64,000 nucleotides of DNA from Nesterenkonia sandarakina (GTDB lineage: Bacteria; Actinomycetota; Actinomycetes; Actinomycetales; Micrococcaceae): positions 1,984,001 through 2,048,000 of the forward strand of contig NZ_JACCFQ010000001.1 in assembly GCF_013410215.1 (NCBI RefSeq), written 5' to 3'. Both the position numbers and the translations under genes were made by a program. The notes below the pieces were generated by a model that was given only the letters and a program-made list of their open reading frames with translations, was not told the DNA's origin and searched no databases. Below, piece by piece: positions 28,898 to 39,073 of the stretch (positions are counted from its first letter, which is position 1; each line of letters starts with the position of its first letter).

Positions 28898-30459
28898 GCA
28901 CGCCCCAGCCCCCTGCCGACGCGCTTCCAGCGCCGCGGCAGCCCCGCATCCGGCCCGAGCTGCGCGGCTGGGACGGCCCCTGGAAGGGACTGCGCGCGCT
29001 GGTCACCGGCCTGGGCGTCTCCGGATTCGCCGCCGCGGACACCCTCGCCGAGCTGGGCGCGCGCGTCGTCGTCGTCGACGGAACCGATGCGCAAGAGAAA
29101 CGACGTGAGGCCGAGACGCTGCGCGTGGTGGGAGTCGGAGACGTCCTGCTCGGTCAGCAACACCTCAGTCAGCTGCCGCTGATCGACGGGGAGCTCCCCG
29201 AGATCCTGGTCACCTCCCCGGGGTGGCGCCCCGACTCCGCGCTGATCGCTCAGGCGCGCGCCGCGCAGATCCCGGTGCTCTCCGAGGTGGAGCTGGCCTG
29301 GCGCCTCGGCGCCCGTCCCGGTGCCACCGAGCCCAAGTGGCTGGTCCTGACCGGGACCAACGGGAAGACGACCACGGCGACCCTGCTGGAGGCGATGCTG
29401 CGCAAGGACGGTCAGCGTGCCATCGCCTGCGGCAACATCGGCGTGCCGGTGCTCGACGCGATCCGCGACCCGCAGGGATACGACGCCCTGGCGGTGGAGC
29501 TCTCCAGCTTCCAGCTCGAATACACCGAGCTGCTCTCCCCGGTGGCCTCAGCGGTCCTGAACATCGCAGAGGACCATGTGGACTGGCACGGCAGCTTCGC
29601 CGAATACTGCGCGGCCAAGGCGAAGATCTTCGAGAACACCGAGCTGGCGTGTGTCTACAACGCAGACCAGCCGCTCACCGCTGACATGGTCGCCGAGGCC
29701 GACGTCCAGGAGGGATGCCGCGCTATCGGCTTCACCACCGGGTCCCCGGGCCTGTCGATGCTCGGCGTCGTGGAGGACCTCCTGGTGGACCGGGCGTTCC
29801 TGGACGACCGGGCGCATCAGGCACTGGAGCTGGCGGGGCTGGAGGACTTCGGCCCGCTGGCCCCGCAGCACCTGGTCGCCAACACCCTGGCCGCCGCCGC
29901 CCTGGCCCGCGCCGCCGGGGTGGCCCCCGAAGCCATCCGGGCCGCCGTGCGGGACTATGAGGCCGGGGACCACCGGATCCAGCCGGTGGCCAAGGCCGAT
30001 GACGTGCTCTGGATCAACGATTCCAAGGCCACCAACCCGCATGCCGCCGCCGCCTCGCTGCGAAGCTTCACCGACGTGATCTGGATCGCCGGGGGACTGC
30101 CCAAAGGGGTGGTCTACGACGAGCTGATCCAGGAGATCGCGCCTCGGCTGCGTCACGTCATCCTGATCGGCACGGACTCCTCCCAGCTGAGATCCAGCCT
30201 TCAGCGACACGCGCCGGGAGTCCCGGTGATCGGTGGACGCCTGCGGGAGGATGAGTCACGCACCGAGTTGGACGCGACGCTGGCGGGTGCAGACGGGGCC
30301 CGCGCGATGCGGACCGCCGTGGCCGAGGCCGCCAAGGCAGCCGCGGCGCATCACACGGTGCTGATGGCACCGGCGGCGGCCTCGATGGATCAGTTCGCCT
30401 CCTACGCAGCCCGCGGTGAGGCCTTCATCGAGGCAGTGGCAGAGCTGATGACCGATTGA
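28894..30459 (+). CDS. murD: UDP-MurNAc-L-alanine--D-glutamate ligase MurD
   Basis: This 521-residue Mur ligase adds D-Glu, the second stem residue. I start it at the GTG overlapping the mraY stop. The frame stays open further upstream only as an antiparallel reading of mra[16 protein letters not shown] gives the N-terminal Rossmann-like fold, [18 protein letters not shown] the P-loop, and [16 protein letters not shown] and [10 protein letters not shown] the C-terminal domain. The N-terminus carries about 30 extra Pro-rich residues compared with E. coli MurD. Confidence 0.93.
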   Translation: MSTPQPPADALPAPRQPRIRPELRGWDGPWKGLRALVTGLGVSGFAAADTLAELGARVVVVDGTDAQEKRREAETLRVVGVGDVLLGQQHLSQLPLIDGELPEILVTSPGWRPDSALIAQARAAQIPVLSEVELAWRLGARPGATEPKWLVLTGTNGKTTTATLLEAMLRKDGQRAIACGNIGVPVLDAIRDPQGYDALAVELSSFQLEYTELLSPVASAVLNIAEDHVDWHGSFAEYCAAKAKIFENTELACVYNADQPLTADMVAEADVQEGCRAIGFTTGSPGLSMLGVVEDLLVDRAFLDDRAHQALELAGLEDFGPLAPQHLVANTLAAAALARAAGVAPEAIRAAVRDYEAGDHRIQPVAKADDVLWINDSKATNPHAAAASLRSFTDVIWIAGGLPKGVVYDELIQEIAPRLRHVILIGTDSSQLRSSLQRHAPGVPVIGGRLREDESRTELDATLAGADGARAMRTAVAEAAKAAAAHHTVLMAPAAASMDQFASYAARGEAFIEAVAELMTD

Positions 30460-30507
30460 TCGTAGCGGTGGAGCCCGGAGGCGGGACTTCACCAGGAGGA
30501 GGACTGG

Positions 30508-32079
30508 ATGGACAAGCGGAGACCTCGCGTCCCAGCCTCTCCCGAACAGCGCCGGCCCCGGCTCCACGCAGTGGAGGACCAGGAGCCGGAGCACACCGAG
30601 CCTCACCCCGCGGGGCTGACACCCACCTCGCCCCGGCAGCAGACCCGACCCTCGCAGCGTGCGGCGCGGGGTGAGCACAGCACCGTGCGCACCGCGGCAG
30701 GGGCCGCTCGCACCACGCCAGAGTCCGCTCGCACGGCGCCGGAGACGACCCGCACCACCCCGGGAGCCGGGGCCGACGGCTCCGCCGGCCGCAGCTGGAA
30801 GGCACAGCGCGAGACCACCAGGAAGGACCGGGTCCAGCGCTTCTGGCACTTCGTGGAGGAGGGCAACCCCTACACCACCTTCTGGCTGCTGCTGGGCTCT
30901 GCGCTGGCGCTGACCATCTTCGGACTGGTGATGGTGCTCTCGGCCACTGCGGTCGAGGCGGTGGGCACCCCAGACGGCGCCTATGGCGTGTTCATGCGCC
31001 AAGCCATGTGGGCCGGAATCGGTCTGGTGGGCATGTTCAGCGTCGCCTTCATGCCGCGCGGCTGGCTGAAGAAGCTCGCCTGGCCGGCCATGGTGCTGGC
31101 GATCATCGGCCTGGCACTGGTGCTCACCCCGCTGGGCTACGAGGTCCAGGGCAACCGAAACTGGATCCGGATCGGGCCGCTCAACGGCCAGCCCTCCGAA
31201 CTCGCCAAGCTGGCGCTGTGCCTGTGGACCGGGCTGGTGCTCGCCCGCAAGGGCCATAAGGTGCGCGAGCTGCAGCACACCATCGTGCCGGTCCTGATGC
31301 CCGGCGCCGCCCTGGTCTTCGCCTTCATCATGTGGGGCCGCGACCTGGGCACCGCCCTGATCTTCGGCTTCTTCCTGGCCGCGATGCTCTTCGTCTCGGG
31401 CACCAAGGCCCGGTACTTCCTCGTCGCCGGTGCCACCGGGATCATCGGCGCCGTGGCGCTGGCCCTGATGAGCCCCAACCGCACCGTGCGGATCCAGGCC
31501 TGGCTCGGGCTCAACGACGCCTGCAGCCTGCCGCAGGACTTCTGCTATCAGTCAGAACAGGGCCTCTACGCCCTGGCCTCCGGCGGCTTCTGGGGTGTCG
31601 GGCTGGGCCAGTCGCGGCAGAAGTGGAACTACATCCCTGAGGCGGAGAACGACTTCATCTTCACGATCCTGGGGGAGGAGCTCGGCCTGCTCGGGGCGCT
31701 CACGGTCCTGCTGCTCTTCGCCACCCTGGCCCTGGGGATGTTCCGCGTGGCCTCACGCTCCACCGAGACCTGGGTCAAGATCACCACCGTGGGCATCATG
31801 GCCTGGGTCATCGGGCAGACCTTCATCAACCTCGCCATGGTCACCGGGCTGCTCCCGGTCATCGGGGTGCCGCTGCCGTTCATCTCCGCCGGCGGCTCCG
31901 CGCTGACCTCGAACCTGGTCGCAGTCGGGGTGGTCATGAACTTCGCCCAGGCCCAGCGGGTCGACGCGCGAAGCCGCGCCGGAACCCGCCCGAGCAAGCC
32001 AACGGGACGGAACCAGGCAGGGAAGAAGACCGGGAAGAAAGCCGGGATGACCTCCCGCCGCAAACCTGCAACAGTATGA
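30508..32079 (+). CDS. ftsW: Septal peptidoglycan polymerase FtsW
   Basis: This 523-residue SEDS-family glycosyltransferase polymerises lipid II in complex with FtsI. About ten membrane helices begin near residue 125. NRNWIRIGPLNGQPSELAKLAL, the catalytic-Asp loop WGRDLGTALIF and the C-terminal PLPFISAGGSALTSNLVAVGV are diagnostic. A disordered cytoplasmic N-terminus of about 120 residues, rich in Thr, Ala, Arg and Pro with a repeated (A/E)xTRTxP pattern, and a Lys/Arg-rich tail are lineage features. GGAGGA lies nine bases before the ATG. The 48-bp gap to murD is the first break in the overlapping gene chain since ftsL-ftsI. Confidence 0.94.
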   Translation: MDKRRPRVPASPEQRRPRLHAVEDQEPEHTEPHPAGLTPTSPRQQTRPSQRAARGEHSTVRTAAGAARTTPESARTAPETTRTTPGAGADGSAGRSWKAQRETTRKDRVQRFWHFVEEGNPYTTFWLLLGSALALTIFGLVMVLSATAVEAVGTPDGAYGVFMRQAMWAGIGLVGMFSVAFMPRGWLKKLAWPAMVLAIIGLALVLTPLGYEVQGNRNWIRIGPLNGQPSELAKLALCLWTGLVLARKGHKVRELQHTIVPVLMPGAALVFAFIMWGRDLGTALIFGFFLAAMLFVSGTKARYFLVAGATGIIGAVALALMSPNRTVRIQAWLGLNDACSLPQDFCYQSEQGLYALASGGFWGVGLGQSRQKWNYIPEAENDFIFTILGEELGLLGALTVLLLFATLALGMFRVASRSTETWVKITTVGIMAWVIGQTFINLAMVTGLLPVIGVPLPFISAGGSALTSNLVAVGVVMNFAQAQRVDARSRAGTRPSKPTGRNQAGKKTGKKAGMTSRRKPATV

Positions 32080-32133
32080 GACCTGCACCGAGGGCCGCAC
32101 CGGTCCTCCCAGCTTCAGGAGTTTGAGACACAG

Positions 32134-33255
32134 ATGAGCACACCCTCCGTGGTCCTCGCAGGCGGGGGCACCGCCGGTCATGTCAGCCCGATGCTGGCCA
32201 TCGCCCGCGCCCTGGACCGGATCCACCCCGAGGTCCGCCAGAGCATCATCGGCACCGCCGCCGGACTCGAGACTCGGCTGGTCCCAGAGGCCGGGTACCG
32301 GCTGCAGACCATCGAGAAGGTCCCGATGCCGCGCCGGCCCTCCCGAGACCTGCTGCGCTTCCCCTCCCGCTTCGGACAGGCCGTGCGTGACGCCGCGGCG
32401 ATCCTGCGCGCCGAGCAGGCCGATGTGGTCCTCGGCGTCGGCGGGTACGTGTGCACCCCGGTGTACGTCGCGGCGCGCCGCCTGGGCATCCCGGTGGTCA
32501 TCCACGAGGCCAATGCGCGCCCCGGCCTGGCGAACAAGCTGGGACACCGCTTCGCGGCGTTCACCGGCGTCGCCTTCGAGGGCACCCCGCTCAAGGGCTC
32601 CGAATGGGTGGGCATGCCGATGGCGCGGGAGATCTCCCAGCTCGACCGATCGAAGCAGCGGGCACAGGCACGCGAAGCCCTGAACCTGGACCCGGAGAAG
32701 GTGACCCTGGTGATCACCGGGGGATCCTCCGGGGCGCTCTCGCTGAACGAGTCGATCAAGGCCGCGCTGACCGACCTGCTGGGCACCGGAGCCCAGGTGC
32801 TGCACCTCACCGGCCGAGACAAGGCGCTCATCGGCGAGCACGGCGCACTGCTGGAGCACCCCGGATACCACCAGCGGGAGTACCTGGACGGTATGGAGCT
32901 GGCCTACGCCGCGGCGGACCTGATCATCGCCCGGGCCGGGGCGGCCACCGTGAGCGAGGTCGCGGCGGTGGGGCTTCCCGCCATCTTCGTCCCGCTGCCG
33001 GTGGGCAACGGCGAACAGGAGCTCAACGCCCGGGAGCTGGTCGCCGCCGGCGGCGCGCTGCTGGTCAAGGATGAGCACTTCAACAAGGCCTGGATCCGGC
33101 GCAACATCCTCCCGCTGCTCGAGGACCCGCAGCTGCTGGCCACCATGCAGGCGCAGTCCGCATCCCGCGGGATCACCGACGCCGACGACCGGATGGCCCG
33201 GGCGGCCCTGGCCGCAGCGGGTCACCCGATCGAGAAAGCCGAGAAGAAGAAGTGA
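32134..33255 (+). CDS. murG: Lipid II-forming GlcNAc transferase MurG
   Basis: This 373-residue GT28 glycosyltransferase adds GlcNAc to lipid I at the inner membrane face. [18 protein letters not shown] is the N-terminal Gly-rich loop, [13 protein letters not shown] and [12 protein letters not shown] follow, and the UDP-GlcNAc-binding domain has [14 protein letters not shown] and [25 protein letters not shown]. The AGGAG ribosome-binding region lies about 12 bases before the ATG. The stop overlaps the murC GTG. Confidence 0.95.
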   Translation: MSTPSVVLAGGGTAGHVSPMLAIARALDRIHPEVRQSIIGTAAGLETRLVPEAGYRLQTIEKVPMPRRPSRDLLRFPSRFGQAVRDAAAILRAEQADVVLGVGGYVCTPVYVAARRLGIPVVIHEANARPGLANKLGHRFAAFTGVAFEGTPLKGSEWVGMPMAREISQLDRSKQRAQAREALNLDPEKVTLVITGGSSGALSLNESIKAALTDLLGTGAQVLHLTGRDKALIGEHGALLEHPGYHQREYLDGMELAYAAADLIIARAGAATVSEVAAVGLPAIFVPLPVGNGEQELNARELVAAGGALLVKDEHFNKAWIRRNILPLLEDPQLLATMQAQSASRGITDADDRMARAALAAAGHPIEKAEKKK

Positions 33256-34739
33256 CCCTGCCTCCCATGAGCCCCGCTGAGACCACCCCCGCTGGGACAC
33301 CCCCCGAATCCGCCGCTGCCGCACCAGATCACGGTGCGGCCGCCGGGGCCGCAGCGCCCACCGCCGGACTCGGACACGTGCATTTCCTGGGACTCGCCGG
33401 CGTCGGGGTCTCCGCCGTCGCCCGGCTGATGGCCGCCGACGGGGTGCCCATCTCCGGCACCGACGCCAAGGACCTACCGGTCCTGGAAGAGTTCCGCCGG
33501 GCGGGTGCCGCCGTGACGGTGGGATACCGCGCCGAGAACCTGGCCTCGGCAGAGGCGGAACTCGGAGAACCGATCACCGCGGTGATCGCCTCCTCCATCG
33601 CGGCGGAGGGCAACCCGGAGTACGACGAGGCGGTGCGCCGCGGCCTGCCGGTGCTGCACCGCTCCCAGGGCCTGGCGGCGATGATGCGAGACCGTCGCGC
33701 CGTCGCCGTCGCCGGCACCCACGGCAAGACCACCACCTCCTCCATGGCCACGGTGGTGTTGGATCAGGCAGGGCTCTCTCCGACCTTCGCCGTGGGGGCC
33801 AATGTCGCCGGGCTCGGGGTCAACGCGGCCGCCGGCACGGGGGAGTGGTTCATCGCCGAGGCCGACGAATCCGACGGCTCGCTGCTGAACTATGCCCCGG
33901 AGGTTGGTGTGGTCACCAACGTGGAGGCTGACCATCTGGACCACTACGGCACCGCGGAGGCGGTGGAACAGGTCTTCGTGGACTTCACCGCCCGGATCAG
34001 TGACGGCGGGGCGCTGATCATCTGTGTCGACGACGCCGGTGCTCGGGCGCTGCTGGAGAAGGTGCGCGAGCCGCTGAGCGCGCGCGGTGTGCGCATCATC
34101 GGCTATGGCACGCGAGAAGACGCGCAGCTGCGGCTGAGCGAGGTGACCCGCGAGGGCGGCACCGTCACTGAGGGTGCCGAGCAGGCCTCCCTGCGACTTG
34201 CCGTGCCCGGAGTGCACAACCAGCTCAACGCCCTGGCCGCGATCGCCGTGGGCCGCTGCGCGGGACTCTCCCTGCAGGCCAGCGTCGAGGCCATCGCCCA
34301 CTTCCAGGGCACCTCGCGTCGCTTCGAGCTGCGCGGCGAGGTCTCCGGGGTGCGCGTCTACGACGACTACGCCCACCACCCCACGGAAGTCTCCGCCGTG
34401 CTCCAGGCCGCCCGCGCCTCGCTCACCGAGGACCAGGGCCAGGTCCACGTGATCTTCCAGCCGCACCTGTTCAGCCGCACCGCAGCCTTCGCAGAAGACT
34501 TCGGGGCCGCGCTGACCGCGGCAGACACCGTGGCGGTGCTGGAGATCTACCCGGCGCGGGAGGAGCCCATCGAAGGCGTCACCGCGGCCCTGCTGGGACA
34601 GCCGGTGTACAGCGCAGCCGAGGCCGTTCAGACAGTCACCTCGGCCGCACGGGCCGGGGATCTGATCATGACCCTGGGTGCCGGCGACGTCACCGCGCTA
34701 GGCGCCGAGATCCTCGCCGAGCTGACGGAGCGCCGATGA
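33252..34739 (+). CDS. murC: UDP-N-acetylmuramate--L-alanine ligase MurC
   Basis: This 495-residue enzyme adds the first stem residue, L-Ala. [18 protein letters not shown] is the N-terminal nucleotide-sugar fold, [20 protein letters not shown] the P-loop, and [31 protein letters not shown] the Mur signature. [15 protein letters not shown] and [13 protein letters not shown] mark the C-terminal domain. About 35 Ala/Pro-rich residues precede the core, so the GTG at 33252 could be replaced by a later start. It is kept because it overlaps the murG stop like the other pairs. Confidence 0.93.
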   Translation: MTLPPMSPAETTPAGTPPESAAAAPDHGAAAGAAAPTAGLGHVHFLGLAGVGVSAVARLMAADGVPISGTDAKDLPVLEEFRRAGAAVTVGYRAENLASAEAELGEPITAVIASSIAAEGNPEYDEAVRRGLPVLHRSQGLAAMMRDRRAVAVAGTHGKTTTSSMATVVLDQAGLSPTFAVGANVAGLGVNAAAGTGEWFIAEADESDGSLLNYAPEVGVVTNVEADHLDHYGTAEAVEQVFVDFTARISDGGALIICVDDAGARALLEKVREPLSARGVRIIGYGTREDAQLRLSEVTREGGTVTEGAEQASLRLAVPGVHNQLNALAAIAVGRCAGLSLQASVEAIAHFQGTSRRFELRGEVSGVRVYDDYAHHPTEVSAVLQAARASLTEDQGQVHVIFQPHLFSRTAAFAEDFGAALTAADTVAVLEIYPAREEPIEGVTAALLGQPVYSAAEAVQTVTSAARAGDLIMTLGAGDVTALGAEILAELTERR

Positions 34740-35629
34740 AGCCGCGGGTTCCCCGCCCCACCTCAGACCGCGCCACGACCACCCGGGAAGATTCCACACC
34801 GGATCAGGCCCGACCCACCGATGCCCCCGCGCACCAGGAGCCCGAGGGGGAGTCGAGCAGCGATCACCGCGAGTTCCCTGATGAGTCCCCGCTGGACTTC
34901 CCCGAACCCGCCTCGGTCAGCAGCAGGCGACGCCGACGTCGTCGGCTGCTCACGCTGCTGATCAGTCTGGCGGTGCTGCTCGGCGTGGTCGCCACGCTGT
35001 ACTTCTCCCCGCTGCTGGTGGTGCGCACGATCACGGTCCAGGACAACGACCTGCTCACCGACGAGCGCGCCCAGGAGCTGCTCGCGCCGCTGCACGGCAC
35101 GCCCCTGGCTCAGGTGAGTCAGGGTGACGTGGAGAACCTGCTCACCGATGAGCGCGCCGTGGATGAGGTGATGGTCGCCGCCGCGCTGCCCGAGGGCCTG
35201 GAGATCATGGTGATCGAACACCCTCCCGTGGCCGAGGTCCATGTCGGCGAGGAGATCCTGTTCTACAGCCAGCAGGGCGAGCTGATCAGGACCTTCGACG
35301 AGTCTCAGCGTCCCGATGCGGAGGGATACGCCACCCCGGTGATCTCCTCAGAGGCAGCGCTGGAGAACGAATCGGTGTTCCGCAGCATCGTCTCGGTGCT
35401 GGGACAGCTGCCCGAGGGGGCCCGGGAGTCTCTGGACTCGGCCACCGCGGAGTCCCGAGACTCGGTGCAGCTGGAGCTCGAAGATGGACGCACCGTGGTC
35501 TGGGGCAATGACGAGCGCGGAGCGGAGAAGGCTGCCGTCTTGGAGGCGATCCTGGGCTCCCCGTCGGGAGAGTTCGACGGCGTGGAGGTCCTCGACATCT
35601 CGACTCCTAGCGCGCCGGTGACGCGCTAG
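34736..35629 (+). CDS. ftsQ: Cell division protein FtsQ (DivIB)
   Basis: This 297-residue bitopic protein has a charged cytoplasmic part of about 75 residues ending in RRRRRRL, one membrane helix (about 80-98), a POTRA domain (VVRTITVQDNDLLTDERAQELL, then VMVAAALPEGLEIMVIEHPPVAEV) and the FtsQ beta domain. It links FtsL and FtsB to the division complex. It is the last gene of the tightly packed mur-fts run. ftsZ follows after 327 bp with its own promoter region. Confidence 0.9.
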   Translation: MKPRVPRPTSDRATTTREDSTPDQARPTDAPAHQEPEGESSSDHREFPDESPLDFPEPASVSSRRRRRRRLLTLLISLAVLLGVVATLYFSPLLVVRTITVQDNDLLTDERAQELLAPLHGTPLAQVSQGDVENLLTDERAVDEVMVAAALPEGLEIMVIEHPPVAEVHVGEEILFYSQQGELIRTFDESQRPDAEGYATPVISSEAALENESVFRSIVSVLGQLPEGARESLDSATAESRDSVQLELEDGRTVVWGNDERGAEKAAVLEAILGSPSGEFDGVEVLDISTPSAPVTR

Positions 35630-35956
35630 ACCCGTGTGGCGCGTAGGCTGGGCGCAGAAGAGAACATCAGAGAGGGGAAGCCATTGCGCTTCCTCTAAGG
35701 TTCAAGTAAAGCTTGAACCTTGCTGTTGGTTCGCAGGCAACAGAAGAATGTCTCAGGTACGGAGGCTCCCGTCCGCTTATGAGCCGCTGCGACGTCACGG
35801 GCTGCCGCCCATGACCGGACCGATGTCCCCGCGAATGACATCGGCACGATCAGGTGGCCCGAGACGGGTGAAGACAGTGAGGAGTCGCGCTGCGGCTCAC
35901 TCGGCGACGGGGGTCTCCGTACATTTGAGACCAGAGACGAGCAAGGGACACACAAC
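35630..35956. other. ftsQ-ftsZ gap with hairpins and probable ftsZ promoter
   Basis: No gene is seen in these 327 bases. They hold a 10-bp hairpin (35697-35721), a second one just after it (CTGTTG/CAACAG, 35723-35743), and a palindrome GGTCTC-N9-GAGACC (35912-35932). The loop of that palindrome contains TACATT (35920-35925), the best -10 candidate for ftsZ. An AAGGGA ribosome-binding site lies about 9 bases before the ftsZ GTG. Confidence 0.6.
35697..35721. repeat. Inverted repeat upstream of ftsZ
   Basis: AAGGTTCAAG-TAAAG-CTTGAACCTT has 10-bp perfect arms. It is AT-rich against a background near 68 percent GC and has no T-run after it, so it is more likely a protein-binding site or RNA element than an intrinsic terminator for ftsQ. 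Confidence 0.7.
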
Positions 35957-37204
35957 GTGGCATCACCGAACAACTACCTGGCCGTGATCAAGGTCGTCGG
36001 CATCGGTGGCGGCGGCGTCAACGCCGTCAACCGCATGATCGACGTCGGTCTCCGGGGCGTGGAATTCATCGCCATCAACACCGATGCGCAGGCGCTGCTG
36101 ATGAGCGACGCCGACGTGAAGCTCGACGTCGGGCGTGAACTGACCCGTGGACTGGGTGCCGGTGCCAACCCTGAGGTCGGCCGACAGGCCGCCGAGGATC
36201 ACGCCGAGGAGATCGAAGAGGTCATCCGGGGCGCAGACATGGTCTTCGTCACCGCAGGCGAGGGCGGTGGCACCGGAACCGGCGGTGCACCCGTGGTCGC
36301 TCGGATCGCCCGCTCGCTCGGGGCACTGACCATCGGTGTCGTCACCCGCCCGTTCACCTTCGAAGGTCGCCGGCGCGCCGGCTCGGCCGAAGAGGGCATC
36401 GAGGCGCTCCGCGACGAGGTCGACACGCTCATCGTGATCCCCAACGACCGGCTGCTCTCGATCTCGGACAAGAACGTCTCGGTCCTGGATGCCTTCCGCT
36501 CCGCGGACCAGGTGCTGCTCTCCGGCGTGCAGGGCATCACCGACCTGATCACCACACCGGGCCTGATCAACCTCGACTTCGCCGACGTGAAGTCGGTCAT
36601 GCAGGGCGCCGGCTCCGCGCTGATGGGCATCGGTTCCGCGAATGGTGAGGACCGCGCGGTGAAGGCCGCCGAGCTCGCCATCGCCTCGCCGCTGCTGGAA
36701 GCGTCCATCGACGGCGCCCACGGCGTGCTGCTCTCCATCCAGGGCGGCTCGGATCTCGGACTCTTCGAGATCAACGAGGCGGCCCGGCTGGTTCAGGAGG
36801 TCGCCCACCCGGAGGCCAACATCATCTTCGGCGCCGTCATCGACGACGCCCTCGGTGACGAGGCGCGAGTCACCGTCATCGCCGCCGGCTTCGACCAGGT
36901 CGACGCCACCTCCCGTCCCGCGCAGCCGATGCAGAACCAGGCGCCGGCCCGCAGCGTCGGGTCCGCCGCCCCGGCGGCCCGCACCGCGCCGCCCGTCCCC
37001 GGGACCGTGCCCGGCACGATTCCGATCAGCGGGTCACCGGCCGCGCGCAACGCCGGGTCCCAGGACACCGCGCCGCAGCAGCGGATGGACCACTCGCGTC
37101 GTCGTCATGAGAACGAGGAGCAGCAGGACATCCCGGACATCGTCGAGTCGGACTACACCGGCGGTCGCAACGATGACCTCGATGTGCCCGACTTCCTGAA
37201 GTGA
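35957..37204 (+). CDS. ftsZ: Cell division GTPase FtsZ
   Basis: This 415-residue tubulin homologue polymerises into the Z ring. [17 protein letters not shown] begins the nucleotide fold, the tubulin signature [13 protein letters not shown] is intact, and the T7-loop catalytic segment reads [14 protein letters not shown] disordered linker (about residues 325-395) leads to the conserved C-terminal peptide [10 protein letters not shown], which in Actinobacteria binds SepF, encoded three genes downstream. No ftsA gene is present. The GTG start has AAGGGA upstream. Its stop overlaps the pgeF start by four bases. Confidence 0.97.
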   Translation: MASPNNYLAVIKVVGIGGGGVNAVNRMIDVGLRGVEFIAINTDAQALLMSDADVKLDVGRELTRGLGAGANPEVGRQAAEDHAEEIEEVIRGADMVFVTAGEGGGTGTGGAPVVARIARSLGALTIGVVTRPFTFEGRRRAGSAEEGIEALRDEVDTLIVIPNDRLLSISDKNVSVLDAFRSADQVLLSGVQGITDLITTPGLINLDFADVKSVMQGAGSALMGIGSANGEDRAVKAAELAIASPLLEASIDGAHGVLLSIQGGSDLGLFEINEAARLVQEVAHPEANIIFGAVIDDALGDEARVTVIAAGFDQVDATSRPAQPMQNQAPARSVGSAAPAARTAPPVPGTVPGTIPISGSPAARNAGSQDTAPQQRMDHSRRRHENEEQQDIPDIVESDYTGGRNDDLDVPDFLK

Positions 37205-38070
37205 CCATGGCCCCCAGCAACACGGGGGCCAGCACGGCCGCGTCCCCGTCACCGTTCTGGTGGCGGGGCCAGGCCGAGTCCGGGGCGACTGCCGGGGACA
37301 CCGTGCAGCTGGGCTTCACCTCCGTGGAGGCCGGCAATCTGGCCCGCCACGTGGGATCCCAGTCCGAGGTGTCCGAGAACCGTCGGCTCCTCGAGGCCAG
37401 CATGGGCGTACCTGCAGGCTCCCTGCGTTTTCTGAACCAGGTGCACTCCGCCGATGTGATCCCCGCCGAGCCCGCCGCACCTGCCGAGTTCGCGGCTCCG
37501 CTGCAGCCCGCCGCACCTGCCGGGCCCGCCCCTAGCTCCGAGGTGCTCACCGGCGACGCCTGGGTCTGCGCGGACGGCTCTGTCCCACTGGCGATCATGG
37601 TCGCCGACTGTCTTCCGGTGCTGCTCCACGGACGTCGCGCCGCGCACGATCCGGACCGGGACGTGCCGGTCACCGCCGCGGCCCACGCCGGACGCCCCGG
37701 ACTGCTCGCCGGAGTCCTGGAGAACACCGTGGCCGCGATGCGCGCCCACGGAGCGGTTGCGATCACCGCCTGGATCGGTCCCGGAGCCTGCGGGGACTGC
37801 TACGAGATCCCGGCGGAGATGGTCGCTGAGGTCTCGCAGGGGCGGCCCGCCATAGCCTCGCAGACCAGCTGGGGCTCGAGTGCGCTGAACCTGCGCGCCG
37901 AGGCCCGCACGATCCTCGACGGGCAGGGGGTGCGCGTCGCGGAGCTCGCCGGCTGCACCATCGAGGATGAGTCGTTGTTCTCCCACCGCCGAGCCCCGGG
38001 GAAGGGCCGCTTCGCCGGAGTGATCTGGATGCCCACGCCTGCCGCCCAGCCCGCACCCTCGGTTCGATAG
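37201..38070 (+). CDS. pgeF: Peptidoglycan editing factor PgeF (YfiH family)
   Basis: This 289-residue polyphenol-oxidase-fold protein has the expected His and Cys ligands in [32 protein letters not shown] and [13 protein letters not shown], plus the C-terminal [17 protein letters not shown]. In E. coli PgeF hydrolyses wrongly built UDP-MurNAc-L-Ser precursors, and related enzymes act on nucleosides. Its place next to ftsZ fits wall quality control. A Pro/Ala-rich insertion is seen at about residues 88-115. Start at GTG 37201 (overlapping the ftsZ stop) or ATG 37207. The TAG stop forms the first three bases of the yggS -10 box. Confidence 0.88.
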   Translation: MTMAPSNTGASTAASPSPFWWRGQAESGATAGDTVQLGFTSVEAGNLARHVGSQSEVSENRRLLEASMGVPAGSLRFLNQVHSADVIPAEPAAPAEFAAPLQPAAPAGPAPSSEVLTGDAWVCADGSVPLAIMVADCLPVLLHGRRAAHDPDRDVPVTAAAHAGRPGLLAGVLENTVAAMRAHGAVAITAWIGPGACGDCYEIPAEMVAEVSQGRPAIASQTSWGSSALNLRAEARTILDGQGVRVAELAGCTIEDESLFSHRRAPGKGRFAGVIWMPTPAAQPAPSVR

Positions 38071-38073
38071 GCT
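38068..38073 (+). promoter_or_regulatory. -10 box for leaderless yggS
   Basis: TAGGCT is followed by CTCCCT and GTG at 38080. The hexamer begins on the stop codon of pgeF. No ribosome-binding site precedes the GTG. Confidence 0.55.
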
Positions 38074-38079
38074 CTCCCT

Positions 38080-39024
38080 GTGCAGACCAGCCCGGAACCG
38101 GCCGACCCCGATGCAGCCAGCCCCGACGCAGCCGACCTCGATGCGGCCGACCCCGACCCCGGCGACCCCGGCGACTCCGGCGCGGAGGATCCGCGCAGCG
38201 AAGAGCTTGCGGCGAACCTCGCCGCGGTGCACGCTCGGATCGACCGGGCCATGGAGGCCGCCGGGAGGCAAGATCGACCCACGCTGATCGTGGTCACCAA
38301 GTTCTTCCCCGCCGCCGATGTCCTCCGGCTGCACCGGCTGGGAGTCCGCGACGTCGGGGAGAACCGGGACCAGGAGGCGGCTGCGAAGGCCGCCGAGGTC
38401 ACCGAGCTGCTGCGCGCCGGCACCGCAGCCCCCGCAGCGCCGGGATCCGCGGGTGCCCCCGCCGGCCCCGCAGACGATCCAGCATCAGAACCCGCCGACG
38501 ATCCAGCCGCGGACCCGGCGTCGGGTCCGGCAGCGAATGAAGAGGTCCTGCACTGGCACTTCATCGGCCAGCTGCAGTCCAATAAGGCCCGCTCCGTCAC
38601 CGGCTACGCAGACCATCTGCACTCTGTGGACCGGTCCTCTCTGTTGAAGGCGCTGATCAAGGTCGCCCCGAGCGCCGAGGAGCCTCCGCTGACCTGCCTG
38701 ATCCAGGTGGATCTGCGCGACCCGGTGCCCGCCGACGGCAGGGGAGGGGCCGACCCGGCCTTGATCCTCGAGCTGGCCGACCGGATCGCTGCGGCCCCAG
38801 GGCTGGCGCTGGGGGGACTGATGGCGGTCGCGCCGCTGGACGAGCCGGCCGCCCCTGCCTTCCGGCGACTGCGTGAGCTCTCCGCGCAGCTGCGCGAGAG
38901 GCACCCGGGTGCGGACATGATCTCGGCCGGAATGAGCGGTGACCTGGAGGAAGCTGTGGCGCACGGTGCGACACACCTGCGGGTTGGCCGAGATGTCCTG
39001 GGTGCGCGTCCGCTTCAGCGATAG
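38080..39024 (+). CDS. yggS: PLP homeostasis protein, YggS family
   Basis: This 314-residue pyridoxal-phosphate-binding barrel protein shows the cofactor Lys in LIVVTKFFPAADVL, GENRDQEA, WHFIGQLQSNKA and the phosphate-binding SAGMSGDLEEAVAHGATHLRVG. YggS proteins buffer free PLP and affect amino acid balance. They sit between ftsZ and sepF in many Gram-positives without a known division role. Two low-complexity stretches inflate the usual 230-residue size: an Asp/Ala/Pro-rich N-terminus and an insertion at about residues 112-150 with ADDPA-like repeats. The TAG stop overlaps a TAGTCT (39022-39027) that may be the sepF -10. Confidence 0.9.
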   Translation: MQTSPEPADPDAASPDAADLDAADPDPGDPGDSGAEDPRSEELAANLAAVHARIDRAMEAAGRQDRPTLIVVTKFFPAADVLRLHRLGVRDVGENRDQEAAAKAAEVTELLRAGTAAPAAPGSAGAPAGPADDPASEPADDPAADPASGPAANEEVLHWHFIGQLQSNKARSVTGYADHLHSVDRSSLLKALIKVAPSAEEPPLTCLIQVDLRDPVPADGRGGADPALILELADRIAAAPGLALGGLMAVAPLDEPAAPAFRRLRELSAQLRERHPGADMISAGMSGDLEEAVAHGATHLRVGRDVLGARPLQR

Positions 39025-39073
39025 TCTCGAGACCGCGCAGTGACAATTCAACCTTCCCTCCAGGAGACCCCTC

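Noticed and set aside
35634-35987. Small open frame in the ftsQ-ftsZ gap
   Set aside because: It runs into ftsZ out of frame, has no ribosome-binding site or homology that I recognise, and crosses hairpins.
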